From CAVVDY01 sp963815775 (lineage in GTDB: Bacteria > Acidobacteriota > Terriglobia > Terriglobales > Acidobacteriaceae), in assembly GCA_963815775.1 (NCBI GenBank), contig CAWFIB010000021.1:186001-250000 (forward strand): a DNA stretch of 64,000 nucleotides. Direction: 5' to 3'. Each line of letters begins with the position of its first letter. Within the stretch, counting starts at the first letter, position 1. Positions 19,809-29,114 of this stretch are shown in pieces. Under the pieces are notes generated by a model. It had not been told where the DNA came from. It saw nothing but the letters and a program-made list of their open reading frames with translations, and ran no database searches. The position numbers and the translations under genes are program-made.

Positions 19809-22022
19809 TTGCCCACTCGTCCCAAACCCGAATCCAAAGGCCCCACGCGACGGCTGATCCTCTTCACCGTCGTGCTTTCTTTTTGGGTCCTCGCCGTCTG
19901 CTGCCGCCTGGTCCAGATGCAGGTGCTGCACTACGGCGACTGGGTGCACAGGGCACTGCGCCAGCAGAGCCGCACCATCACCGTCGAGCCGCGCCGCGGC
20001 AACATCTACGACCGCAACGGGGCGGAGCTGGCGATGTCGATCGACGTGGATTCGATCTTCGCCGTTCCCAGCGAGATTCCAGAGCCGGAGACCACGGCCA
20101 GCATTCTGGGCAACGTGCTGCATATCGATCCCGAGGAGATCGTGGCGCGCCTGAAGGCCTCGCGGAACTTCGCCTGGATCATGAGAAAGGTCGACGCCGA
20201 CACCAGCGCACGGGTCCGCAACCTGAACCTGAAGGGCATCTATTTCCGCAAAGAGCCGAAGCGGTTTTACCCCAAGCGCGAGCTGGCGTCGCAGACGCTG
20301 GGATATGTGGGGCTGGACGATGAAGGCCTGGGCGGAATCGAGCTGGAGTTCAACGACGATCTGCAAGGCATCCCCGGCCGCGAGCTGATCTCAGTCGACG
20401 CGCGCCGCAAATGGTTTGGCCGCACGGAGCGGCAGCCCATTCCCGGCCAAAATCTGGTGCTGACCATCGACAGCACCATTCAATACATAGCCGAGAAGGA
20501 GCTGGCGCAAGGGATCGAGGATAGCAAGGCCATCGCCGGGACGGTGGTAGTGCAGAATCCGCGCACCGGCGAAATCCTGGCGCTGGCCAACTGGCCCACC
20601 TTCAATCCCAACGTCTACAACCAGGTACCCCGCGAGGCGCTGAAGAACCGCGCGGTCAGCGACGTGTACGAACCGGGCTCGGTGTTCAAGATCGTGACTT
20701 ACTCGTCCGCGATCGAGCAGCACCTGGTGAAGCCCGACGATCTTATCGACTGCCAGCATGGCTCAATCAACGTTTTCGGGATGCGCATTCACGACCATGA
20801 GAGCCTGGGCACCATCACTATTGCTGAGGCGCTGGCACATTCCAGTGACGTGGCGGCGATCAAGGTGGGCATGAAGCTGGGCGATGACCGCCTCTACCAC
20901 TACATCCGCGACTACGGCTTTGGTTCGCCCACGGGGATCGAGCTTCCAGGGGAGACGCGGGGACTGACCAAGCCGGTGAGCCGGTGGTCGAAAGTCTCGA
21001 TCGGCGCCATCTCTATGGGGCAGGAGATCGGCGTGACGCCGCTGCAGATCGTCTCCATGATCTCGACCATCGCGAACAATGGTATGTACACACCGCCGCG
21101 AATTGTAGCCGGGGAGCTGCCGCCGAATGCCGGACCGAAAGCGGTGGTCTTCCATCCCGCAGAGCAACACCGCGTGATCTCCGCGGAGACTGCCGTGACC
21201 ATGAAGAAGATGATGGAAGGGGTGGTGCTGTTCGGCACGGCCCGGCGGGCGACGCTGCAAGGCTACAGCGTGGCCGGCAAGACCGGCACAGCGCAGAAGG
21301 TTGATCCCAAGACCGGAGCGTATTCCAAGACGAAGTACATCGCGTCGTTTGTGGGCTTCGCTCCGGTGAATGAGCCGGCGCTTACCATCCTGGTGATTCT
21401 GGATTCGGCGGTCGGCCTGCACCAGGGCGGGCAGGTGTGCGCGCCGGTGTGGCGGCGTATCGCGCAGCAGGTACTGGAGTACATGCACGTTCCCTACGAT
21501 CTCGACGTCAAAGACCCGAAGAACGATGCCAAGCGGCAGGCACTCATGGCTTCGGCAAAGGAAGCGGATATTGATGAGGACTCCGATCATCTGGGTGCGC
21601 CGCTGGTGACGAACGACGATGCGGGTGTCGACGCGAAAGTTGAGGCGAAGCAGGACCCTGCTCTCACTCCCGCAAATGAAGGGAAGATCGTCGACGCTTC
21701 GGCGCATCAGCCGGTGGCGGGTGGGGAGGCGCCCTCCACCCAGATTAGCGTCCAAAGCAAGGATGCGAACGTGGGGCAGCCCGAGTCAGCCGTCAGGGGA
21801 GCGGACTCGTCTTCGGGCAAGGGCACGGTCATCATCGATGTGAATAGCGGACCGGTGGTGCCGTCGTTTGTGGGCAAGACGATGCGCGGCGCAGTGGAAG
21901 AAGCGCAACATCAAGGTCTGGAGATCAGCGTGGTGGGTTCGGGCATTGCGCGCGAGCAATTCCCGCCGCCGGGCAGCCGGCTACCGGCGGGACAGAGGGT
22001 GATGGTACGGTTTGCGCAGTAG
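19809..22022 (+). CDS. ftsI: Septal peptidoglycan transpeptidase (class B PBP) with C-terminal PASTA
   Basis: The 737-residue penicillin-binding protein has one N-terminal membrane helix (about 15-36). A PBP dimer domain contains RRGNIYDRNGAELAMS, and a transpeptidase domain carries SVFK (291-294, nucleophile Ser291), the SSD triad motif (345-347) and KTG (491-493). After an Ala/Asp-rich spacer (about 580-670) a single PASTA domain closes the protein (VPSFVGKTMRGAVEEAQHQG). It cross-links septal peptidoglycan with FtsW. The only in-frame start before the helix is TTG 19809, with no strong ribosome site, so the start is uncertain. Terminator and repeat upstream suggest a separate or readthrough transcript. 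Confidence 0.94.
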   Translation: MPTRPKPESKGPTRRLILFTVVLSFWVLAVCCRLVQMQVLHYGDWVHRALRQQSRTITVEPRRGNIYDRNGAELAMSIDVDSIFAVPSEIPEPETTASILGNVLHIDPEEIVARLKASRNFAWIMRKVDADTSARVRNLNLKGIYFRKEPKRFYPKRELASQTLGYVGLDDEGLGGIELEFNDDLQGIPGRELISVDARRKWFGRTERQPIPGQNLVLTIDSTIQYIAEKELAQGIEDSKAIAGTVVVQNPRTGEILALANWPTFNPNVYNQVPREALKNRAVSDVYEPGSVFKIVTYSSAIEQHLVKPDDLIDCQHGSINVFGMRIHDHESLGTITIAEALAHSSDVAAIKVGMKLGDDRLYHYIRDYGFGSPTGIELPGETRGLTKPVSRWSKVSIGAISMGQEIGVTPLQIVSMISTIANNGMYTPPRIVAGELPPNAGPKAVVFHPAEQHRVISAETAVTMKKMMEGVVLFGTARRATLQGYSVAGKTGTAQKVDPKTGAYSKTKYIASFVGFAPVNEPALTILVILDSAVGLHQGGQVCAPVWRRIAQQVLEYMHVPYDLDVKDPKNDAKRQALMASAKEADIDEDSDHLGAPLVTNDDAGVDAKVEAKQDPALTPANEGKIVDASAHQPVAGGEAPSTQISVQSKDANVGQPESAVRGADSSSGKGTVIIDVNSGPVVPSFVGKTMRGAVEEAQHQGLEISVVGSGIAREQFPPPGSRLPAGQRVMVRFAQ

Positions 22023-22125
22023 GTTTTGCTGCTCATTGAGGCAGGAAGAAATGACGGGCATGAACTTCCACACATTCCAACCGAAGGAACGTGTGGGGAG
22101 TCCGGCACCCAGCGTTACTCATTGC

Positions 22126-22938
22126 TCAGCTTGCCGGCCGTTCCGATGCCGACTGAAGCTTGATTCCGTCAGCCCTCAGAGCGTAGACTTGGGTGCGCAA
22201 GACAAACGGGGGCTTCAGGCCGGTGTATGACTTCAAAATAAAGAACGAATTGCCGACGAGAGTGATGTCGCCCTCGGGGACATCCGCGACTGACCATATA
22301 CTTGTCACCTTCTCCCCGTCTGTGACATAGACAGCCGCATTCATCCTTCGATGCGCGTCGCCCCAATGTGTCCCGTATGCTAGAAATGCAGGCTGTCCTT
22401 TCGTCGCCCCCAACAAGGCTACGTTAACGCTTTGATTTGGCAGTGGATCCTCAATCTGCGTTGCGATCTTGAATCGCCCCTCACCGTCAGGAGCAATAAC
22501 GCCAACCCAACTCCTACTGCATACAGCACAATACTCGATGACAAAGATAACTAGGTAGGAAGCTCTGGGAGGCGCATCGAGGTTAAAGGCATAAGCCACA
22601 GCTCCGCCCTCATTCCCTGCTGCTCCTGCCAATGCGCCTCTCAGTGCTGATTGTAGCTCTGCGGCCGATCTCAACGATCCATTGCTTAAGTCATCAACCA
22701 TTCCTTGTTTCACAAGCTTCTCGACTCTATCTGGAAGCGAGCCCAGCTCCAGGGCTAAGTGTTCGCGCTGTTCGGCTGCTTTCTCGGGGTCGTGCTCCTC
22801 CGCAAGGTTGCGCCGCTCAACAGTCAGGTTAGCAAGCAAAGCTTTGGCTGCTTCCAGATCAGACTGGCAAGACGCTCTTGGAGTAACAGCGCCGAACAAG
22901 AAGCATATTACACATATAACCCAAATTTGTTTCGGCAT
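22126..22938 (-). CDS. Secreted protein of unknown function
   Basis: This 270-residue protein begins with a signal peptide (MPKQIWVICVICFLFGAVTP, probable cleavage near ASC-QS). A helical part follows (about 25-90; DLEAAKALLANLTVERRNLA), then a beta-rich C-terminal domain with VIEYCAVCSRSWVGVIAPDG. I recognise no family. It lies on the strand opposite to ftsI and murE, inside the insertion that splits the dcw cluster. Its AT-richer codon use than ftsI or murE suggests later acquisition. Confidence 0.6.
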   Translation of the reverse strand: MPKQIWVICVICFLFGAVTPRASCQSDLEAAKALLANLTVERRNLAEEHDPEKAAEQREHLALELGSLPDRVEKLVKQGMVDDLSNGSLRSAAELQSALRGALAGAAGNEGGAVAYAFNLDAPPRASYLVIFVIEYCAVCSRSWVGVIAPDGEGRFKIATQIEDPLPNQSVNVALLGATKGQPAFLAYGTHWGDAHRRMNAAVYVTDGEKVTSIWSVADVPEGDITLVGNSFFILKSYTGLKPPFVLRTQVYALRADGIKLQSASERPAS

Positions 22939-22957
22939 ATCGAAATCCTTGACCTAG

Positions 22958-23995
22958 TTAAGGCGTGCACGAAGTGCTAATTGCTGCCGGCTGATTAGAA
23001 TTGCGCATTGTAAGATAAAGGAAGTTAGGTGCGCCATTCCCCTGGTTACCTATAGTACTTACATACAGAATTTGCTGTTGCGATGCCGGCCAGGAAGAGC
23101 CAAAGACCGGGGCTCCCGTACCGGTTGGGAATGTTGTCGTTTGCGAGTTGATGGCTGCTTGCACTGCTTGCCACTGCGTTGGGGTCGGCGTCCAGAAGGC
23201 AAGGGAGCTACAGAAATTTCCACCTGCCCTAGTAAAAACGTTCGCTGCCGACAAAAGTTCCGGCTGGACACCGGTAGTGATTGAGGTATTAAAAGCAAAT
23301 TGTCCGCTTACGATTGTGTTCTGGTAGGTATTGTAAGGCGGGTTGAAGATAGCTGAACCGAATCTGTTCCGCACCACATCTCCATCGGCACTCATCGCCG
23401 TCGAATTCGTCCCGTTAGCTTCTGCATACATCATCTGGATCAAGATCTGTGGTGGTATATTGATCGTGGTTCCTTGGTGCGCACATGCCCCTGAAACACA
23501 AGCTGTCGCGCCGAAAACACCAGATGGGGAGTTGCTTCCCGCAACGGAGATCGTGTAGTTGGCCGTACCCCCGGCATTGTTGTTTCCCGGTATCGAGATG
23601 GACGCCTGAGAACTGCTGTTTAGGTTAGAGAGCAAACCAGTTGCAAATGCCAGGATTCCATTGGGTCCATTGATAGTTACGGATATGGCTACGTTGGCAT
23701 CGCCATTGGACATATTTATTGTCGACGGTGACTGAGTCACCGTTCGGGAGTTGTTCGGTGCCGTCGCGGTATGGGGTTGAGTGGGACACGTCTTAAGACG
23801 GTTTCCCCAGAGAATGTCTGCCCATCCGCTGCCATTTGCATTACCAATGCTCATTAGCGATGTGTGTGCATTTGCGACTTGGGCCACTGGAGGGTTGTCG
23901 CTTCCCCAGCCGTAAGACGCGTATGTAACGTCGTCCCACCCGTTGTTGCAAGTCATTTCGGCAAGGAAGGTGTTGCTCGTTCCCCATCCCACCAT
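22958..23995 (-). CDS. Hypothetical protein, possibly the 3' part of a decayed gene
   Basis: This 345-codon frame has no signal peptide at the ATG. It is rich in Ser, Asn and Thr, with beta-sandwich-like sequence in the middle (PSTINMSNGDANVAISVTIN). A C-terminal part from about residue 185 (IQMMYAEANGTNSTAMSADG followed by DVVRNRFG) faintly recalls SleB-type cell-wall hydrolases. Sequence just upstream on the same strand (23953-24766) is a frameshifted gene, so this may be part of the same ruined locus. Function unknown. Confidence 0.45.
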   Translation of the reverse strand: MVGWGTSNTFLAEMTCNNGWDDVTYASYGWGSDNPPVAQVANAHTSLMSIGNANGSGWADILWGNRLKTCPTQPHTATAPNNSRTVTQSPSTINMSNGDANVAISVTINGPNGILAFATGLLSNLNSSSQASISIPGNNNAGGTANYTISVAGSNSPSGVFGATACVSGACAHQGTTINIPPQILIQMMYAEANGTNSTAMSADGDVVRNRFGSAIFNPPYNTYQNTIVSGQFAFNTSITTGVQPELLSAANVFTRAGGNFCSSLAFWTPTPTQWQAVQAAINSQTTTFPTGTGAPVFGSSWPASQQQILYVSTIGNQGNGAPNFLYLTMRNSNQPAAISTSCTP

Positions 23996-24766
23996 GTGGT
24001 CCAGACCTGGTTGCCGCCGAAAATGTGCTCCTTCACCGTCGCACTGGGGTCATGGTCGAACATCTTCATGAGCGCCGAGAATCCGCTGGTTTCGTCGTAC
24101 ATGAAGTAGACCGCGTCAACCGAATCCGAGCGTGCTGCGGCCTGGAACCTGAAGCCGCCGTAGGTCCCGCTGAGTCCAGCTTTGGTCACGAGTTCTGCGA
24201 CGGAGAATTTCACGGTCTCTCTCGGCCCTGGCGGCACGTCCTGTACTGCAATGGTCTTCCCGCTGCGTCATAACAAACAGCGTGCGCCTTGTTGGTTTGC
24301 CGCTGGCATTGGCAAGGATGAGCTTGTCCTTGACACCCGCATCTTGGCAGCCACCAGATGCCTTCGTGGCTAAAACAAAAATCTTGCTCATCGCTGCCAA
24401 ACGCGTCGATAGAAATCCGATGGGCTGGCCGACCTCATGCACCATGACAGCCGCATATAGAGTTCGATGCGAGACCGCATCGTAAGCGAAGAAGACCGAA
24501 CCATAACGCCCGGCCTGGCCCACGAGACTGTACTCTTCTCAACTCGTCAGCGACATCGACGGAAACCACGTCCGAAGCGGCGAGGTCAGGGTGACAGCAC
24601 ATACTCCGCCCGGTTGCACAGCCGACGCCGTTGTCACCGCGAGCGTCCCGGTGATCAAATTGTTTCGCAACTGAATCTCGGTGTGCCAGACCGGGCTCGG
24701 CGTCCAGTACGGCGCGAACATTTTCTGAGGCGCGATCTGCGGCAGGCACTTGGGATCGGGCGGCAC
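23953..24766 (-). pseudogene. Frameshifted secreted-protein pseudogene
   Basis: Three frames on the minus strand seem to be pieces of one protein. The first piece (from about 24766 down to 24539) ends LRTWFPSMSLTS. The next reads GRYGSVFFAYDAVSHRTLYA and VMVHEVGQPIGFLSTR down to about 24260. The last reads SGKTIAVQDVPPGPRETVKF and GTYGGFRFQAAARSDSVDAV. Each continues the sense of the previous one after a frame change. I do not recognise the family. Confidence 0.5.
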
Positions 24767-25300
24767 GCGAATTTCGCTGAGCTTGCGCTTGCGCCCACAA
24801 GATGCTGCTGATGCAGCCAGAGCCAGAGTATGAATGAGCTGATGTGTTTTATGCCATCCCTCTTTGAGGGATTCAGGAGGCCCACGGGGTGAGGCAAATG
24901 ACCCGAAGTGGAAATGATGTCAATACCGCCAGAGAAGAAGGCGTTTATTACAAGGGTGGAGAAGGCGCTCCCCCAGCTGATTGCAACCCGCTGTGGCGCT
25001 CGCTGACAGCGGCTCGGAGATTTATTGGCCCGGGTAAACCGCGGGCTGACGCCCGCGGCTAAAACAAATGGCGCCCTTCGGCCTGAAAAACCACGAAACC
25101 AGATTAAGAGTGTAAGCAATCCGGCCAGCCCTGCAATGGCAAGAGCCTGTCCTGAGTGGGAGTCGAAGGACCCAGGGTTAACAACAAATACAATGCAGGC
25201 AGCCGCGGGGAGACAAGAAGAGACTATATCCCCGCACTGTGCCACGGGCTGAGCCCGAAGGGCGATATTTGTTTTAGCCGTGGGCGTTAGCCCGCGGTCG
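24767..25300. repeat. Repeat-rich gene-free segment with two copies of the TAAAACAAAT repeat
   Basis: A copy at about 25010-25092 reads CGCGGGCTGACGCCCGCGG, then CTAAAACAAAT and GGCGCCCTTCGG. An inverted copy lies at 25245-25300. Between them (25142-25180) is a TCCTGAGTGGGAGTCGAAGG module, like the one in the kinase gene. Apparent ORFs here are only translations of repeats. Confidence 0.7.
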
Positions 25301-25329
25301 GCGATTCAATTCAAGCCCAGGGCCGCGCC

Positions 25330-25800
25330 AGCGGCGGCATCGCTCATCCAGGAACGTCATCAGGACGAATTTCACGCCCGAGTGTTGCAACCGGGGCCAA
25401 GATTCATCCTCGAAACGGCGGACTCGATGAATTCTGCCCGATTGGCGATATAAGCCTTGACGCTTCCTATCTGCGAAGGGACTGACGATAAACCGCTGCG
25501 TAGCCGTCCTGCCATGCGAAGAGACGGCTGGTTGTTCTGATGAAGCAGGAGAATTCGCCATGATGTCGCGCATCACGTCGGAGATATTCCGTCCGGCTGG
25601 TAACGCAAGTAGGGGAACGTGATTGTTGGTTCCTCCGATCGCCAGCAAGTCGAAAGTGGCAGTTTCGTGCAATGCCGCGCATGTATGCCCAAACAGAGGC
25701 GGGATCATTGATCGTCGGCTTTCGCTGCTTGGTGGCGAAAACAGCGTGCAGGTAATTCAGGACATGAGAGCGGGACAGTCTGGATTGAAGCACTTTCTTT
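25330..25800 (-). pseudogene. IS200/REP-associated tyrosine transposase (Y1) relic
   Basis: Across two or three minus-strand frames one can read SHVLNYLHAVFATKQRKPTI, VWAYMRGIARNCHF, then LLAIGGTNNHVPLLALPAG, ISDVMRDIMANS, FAWQDGYAAV, and HRVRRFEDE...GVKF. This is the full order of a Y1 transposase of the REP-associated (RAYT/TnpA-REP) type. The HUH motif, normally HVHLL, reads HVPLL, and there are at least two frameshifts, so it is dead. Copies of a palindromic repeat flank it in opposite orientation (25245-25300 and 25835-25925), as expected for such an element. Confidence 0.75.
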
Positions 25801-25834
25801 GTCTTGCGCTCTGTGACGGGTATCATGCTGCGTT

Positions 25835-25925
25835 GTGCCGCCGCTGGCGCGACTCGGGGCGGCTTATTGGATCGGATACCGGGGCTGACGCCCATGGCTA
25901 AAACAAATAACGCCTTTCGGGCCAG
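25835..25925. repeat. TAAAACAAAT palindromic repeat, copy 3
   Basis: GCCGCTGGCGCGACTCGGGG leads to GGGGCTGACGCCCATGG, then CTAAAACAAAT and CGCCTTTCGGGCC. It is in the same orientation as the 25.0-kb copy and opposite to the 25.25-kb copy, bracketing the transposase relic. The rest, up to murE at 26200, holds no gene. Confidence 0.7.
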
Positions 25926-26184
25926 GTTTCGGGAGCGGTGGCTGGGACTCTGTGACGAGCGAACCCGGCAAAGCCTGGACGCTCGCGAAGCCGTCCGTGC
26001 TCCGTCCTGCGAGCCTGCGCCGTTTATGCACGAAGAACAATCCCGTCGCCCTGTGTTTGAGGAGCCCCTTCCGGTCCCCGCTTGGGGACATGACGGAAGG
26101 CAAGGAGTTACGGTCGAATTCGCAGGCAGTTCCATTTTGGAAGCGGTGCGCTGAAGTAGTGGCGCCCTTGTCCAAAGCCCCGAC

Positions 26185-26190
26185 TATAAT
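26185..26190 (+). promoter_or_regulatory. Perfect -10 hexamer immediately before murE
   Basis: TATAAT lies 9 bp before the ATG of murE and there is no Shine-Dalgarno between them. If used, transcription would begin at or beside the ATG, giving a leaderless mRNA. No convincing -35 was found. Confidence 0.45.
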
Positions 26191-26199
26191 TTGGTCAGA

Positions 26200-27699
26200 A
26201 TGAACTTCCTGAGATTACTTGATGGTGCGGAATACACGGCCCAGCAGGGTGACCCTGCCATCGCCGGACTCGACTATGACAGCCGGCGGGTGCAGCCGGG
26301 ATGGTGTTTCGTCGCCATGCGGGGCGAGAAGACGGACGGCAACCTGTTCATCGATCAGGCGCTGGCGGCGGGCGCTGTGGCTATTGTGAGCGACTCGCTG
26401 CCGCCGCGGCCGGGAGTGTCCTGGGCGCAGGTGCCACATGGACGCCGGGCCCTGGCGCGGTTGAGCGCCAACTTCTATCACCGCCCGGCGGAGAAGTTCA
26501 AAATCACCGGCATCACCGGGACCAACGGCAAGACCACCACATCGTTCATCCTGCATCGCATGTTGCAGGCAGCGAAGCGCGAGACGATGCTAGTAGGAAC
26601 GGTGGAGTACCGCATCGGCAAAGAAATCTTTCCCGCTCCGCATACCACGCCGGAGGCGCTGGAGCTGAACCGGCTCTTTTCCCACGCGCTGCAGGAAGGA
26701 TGCACCGAAGCGGTGATGGAAGTGTCGTCGCACGCGCTGCATCAGGAGCGGGTGTACGGCATCCCCTTCGATGTGGCGCTGTTCACCAACCTGACGCGCG
26801 ACCACCTCGACTACCACGAATCGATGGAAAGTTATTTCGCAGCTAAGACGCTGTTGTTCAAGGGCGAAGGAGTTGAGCCGCCGCGGGTGGTGGTGGTCAA
26901 CATCGAAGATCCTCATGGACAGCAGTTGCTAAAGCAGTGCAAGAAGTACGAAGAGCTGATCACCTACGGCATTGAGCGCGGCGACTTTCATGCCAAGGAC
27001 CTCAAGGTCGAGCACAACGGCGTGCAATTCAAGCTGGTGACGCCGCAGGGCGAGGTTCCGATTTACAGTCCGCTGCTGGGGCGGGTGAACATTTACAACC
27101 TGATTGCCGCAGCGGCGGCGGCCTACGCGCGAGACGTTGAGCCTTCGGCGATGGCGGAAGCGGCCGACCAGATCGCGCACATCGCCGGGAGGTTCCAGCG
27201 CATCGATGAGGGACAGCCATTTACGGTGATTGTGGATTATGCTCACACGCCGGACGCGCTGCTGAATCTGACGGCCGTGGCCAAGGACTTCATACAACAG
27301 CGTGGGGGCCCGGGCCGCGTGATTACCGTGTTTGGCTGCGGCGGGGATCGCGATCGCAGCAAACGGCCGATGATGGGAGAAGCGGCGGGGAACGGCAGCG
27401 ACTTAGTGGTGGTGACCAGCGACAATCCCCGCAGCGAGAACCCGGTCGACATCATGAATGATGTTCTGCCAGGGATTCAGCGAACCGGCACGAAGTACAC
27501 GCTGGAGCCCAGCCGCAAGAAGGCGATTGAGCTGGCCATTCAGGAAGCGCAATCAGGGGACATCGTTTTGATAGCGGGCAAGGGACACGAGAAGATTCAG
27601 GTCACGCGCGAGGGCACCTTGCCGTTTGATGATGTCGAAGTCGCGCGGGCGGCGTTACATCATGCAGGATATGGGGTAGCCCATCCTGCTCACACATGA
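26200..27699 (+). CDS. murE: UDP-MurNAc-L-Ala-D-Glu:meso-diaminopimelate ligase
   Basis: This 499-residue Mur ligase adds the third amino acid of the peptidoglycan stem. Visible: N-terminal UDP-binding domain with GLDYDSRRVQPGWCFVAMRG, ATP P-loop GTNGKTTT (107-114), VEVSSHAL-like MEVSSHAL, TNLTRDHLDYH, VDYAHTPDAL, and DNPRSENP (about 408). DNPR is the signature for meso-diaminopimelate over lysine. The ATG at 26200 is preferred to the TTG at 26191. It begins the downstream dcw block after the 4-kb insertion, and murF overlaps its end by 4 bp. Confidence 0.97.
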   Translation: MNFLRLLDGAEYTAQQGDPAIAGLDYDSRRVQPGWCFVAMRGEKTDGNLFIDQALAAGAVAIVSDSLPPRPGVSWAQVPHGRRALARLSANFYHRPAEKFKITGITGTNGKTTTSFILHRMLQAAKRETMLVGTVEYRIGKEIFPAPHTTPEALELNRLFSHALQEGCTEAVMEVSSHALHQERVYGIPFDVALFTNLTRDHLDYHESMESYFAAKTLLFKGEGVEPPRVVVVNIEDPHGQQLLKQCKKYEELITYGIERGDFHAKDLKVEHNGVQFKLVTPQGEVPIYSPLLGRVNIYNLIAAAAAAYARDVEPSAMAEAADQIAHIAGRFQRIDEGQPFTVIVDYAHTPDALLNLTAVAKDFIQQRGGPGRVITVFGCGGDRDRSKRPMMGEAAGNGSDLVVVTSDNPRSENPVDIMNDVLPGIQRTGTKYTLEPSRKKAIELAIQEAQSGDIVLIAGKGHEKIQVTREGTLPFDDVEVARAALHHAGYGVAHPAHT

Positions 27700-29078
27700 A
27701 GCTCCCGCTATGGAGAGCTGAGGAGTTCCTGCCGGCAACCGGCAGCTTCGATCGCGACGCCGTCGCCGCGGGATACTCCATCGATTCCCGTACATTGCAA
27801 CCGGGTGAGCTGTTTTTCGCGGTCAAGGGCGAGCGGCTCGACGGGCACGCCTATGTTGAAGCCGCGCTGGCCGCAGGGGCGGTGGGCGCAGTCGTACGCC
27901 GGGACCGGCTGGGACAGTTCGGCGATCAGTCACGGCTGCTGGTGGTCGAGGACACGCTCGTCGCGCTGCAACGATTAGGCGCGGCGGTGCGAAGGTTGTG
28001 GGCCAGGCCGCTGATCGGGGTGACCGGATCAGCGGGCAAGACGACGACGAAGGAAATCATCGCTCACGTGCTCTCGATCCGGCACCGCGTGCTGAAGTCG
28101 CAAGGCAATCTCAACAACCAGTTTGGAATGCCGCTGCAACTGCTGAAGCTTGACCGCGAGCACGAGATGGCGGTGATCGAGATGGGCATGTCGCACGCGG
28201 GAGAGATACGCGCGCTGGCGGCGCTGGCCGAGCCGAGCTGCGGCGTCGTGACCATGGTCGCGCCCGTGCATTTGGAGTTCTTCGACTCCCTTGCCGGAAT
28301 CGCGCGCGCCAAGTACGAGCTGATCGAATCCCTACCCGCAGGCGGAATTGCGGTCCTGAACGCCGACGATCAGTACGTTTCGCAGTTTGGCCGCGACTTC
28401 CATGGCCGGGTCGTGACATTCGGGTTGCACAAGCCGGCAGACGTGATGGCAAAGAACATCGAGACGCACGGTGCGGCGGGCTCGATCTTCGATGTCGTTG
28501 TGGACAACGAACAGGTGCGGGCAGCACTGGCGCTGCTCGGTGAGCACAGTATCTACAACGCGCTGGCGGGGATTGCGGTTGGATTGCAGTATGGAGTTCC
28601 GCTACAGGCCGCAGCCCAGTCGCTGTCGTCGCTCAGTGCAGGTGACAAGCGTGGTGAGGTGCTTCATTTCGCGGGCGCGACAGTCATCAACGATTGCTAC
28701 AATTCGAATCCGAAGGCCCTGGAAAATATGGTGCGCTCGCTGGCGCAGCTTCAGGCGCAGCGGCACATTGTGGTGGCCGGCGAGATGCTGGAACTGGGCC
28801 CGGCCGCCGAGACCTTGCACCGCGACTGCGGCAAGTACATGGGGAACTATGGCATCGACAAACTGCTGGGGGTCCGTGGGCTGGCCAAAGCCATGGTGGA
28901 GGGCGCGCACGAGGCGGGCGTGGACGCCGAGTTTGTAGATACTCCGGAAGAGGCCGGCGAGTGGTTGAGGCGCGAGGTTGAATCCGGGGATGCAGTGCTG
29001 ATCAAGGCATCGCGCGGGGTACGCCTGGAGCGGGCGCTGGATGTCTGGATGAATCGCCAACCAGCTGGCGACCAGTAA
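27696..29078 (+). CDS. murF: UDP-MurNAc-tripeptide:D-Ala-D-Ala ligase
   Basis: The 460-residue ligase completes the cytoplasmic pentapeptide by adding D-Ala-D-Ala. Motifs: SIDSRTLQPGELFFAVKGER, ATP loop GVTGSAGKTTTKE (about 108-120), EMGMSHAGEI, and INDCYNSNPKALENMV. The N-terminal MurF domain, central ATPase and C-terminal domain are all present. The ATG overlaps the murE stop in ATGA, a translational coupling. Next gene is mraY. Confidence 0.97.
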   Translation: MKLPLWRAEEFLPATGSFDRDAVAAGYSIDSRTLQPGELFFAVKGERLDGHAYVEAALAAGAVGAVVRRDRLGQFGDQSRLLVVEDTLVALQRLGAAVRRLWARPLIGVTGSAGKTTTKEIIAHVLSIRHRVLKSQGNLNNQFGMPLQLLKLDREHEMAVIEMGMSHAGEIRALAALAEPSCGVVTMVAPVHLEFFDSLAGIARAKYELIESLPAGGIAVLNADDQYVSQFGRDFHGRVVTFGLHKPADVMAKNIETHGAAGSIFDVVVDNEQVRAALALLGEHSIYNALAGIAVGLQYGVPLQAAAQSLSSLSAGDKRGEVLHFAGATVINDCYNSNPKALENMVRSLAQLQAQRHIVVAGEMLELGPAAETLHRDCGKYMGNYGIDKLLGVRGLAKAMVEGAHEAGVDAEFVDTPEEAGEWLRREVESGDAVLIKASRGVRLERALDVWMNRQPAGDQ

Positions 29079-29114
29079 GGCCAAATCCGGCACAGTTCGT
29101 ATACGGGGAAGAAT

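Noticed and set aside
20763..21755. 330-codon open frame antisense to ftsI
   Set aside because: Arg/His-rich shadow product with no family features; ftsI motifs are clear on the other strand.
24655..25245. 196-codon minus-strand frame
   Set aside because: It is a translation of two repeat modules and spacer; no signal of coding.
25467..26135. 222-codon minus-strand frame as an intact gene
   Set aside because: Only its middle encodes part of the transposase; the frame shifts away after NCHF and the start is repeat-derived, so it is part of a pseudogene.
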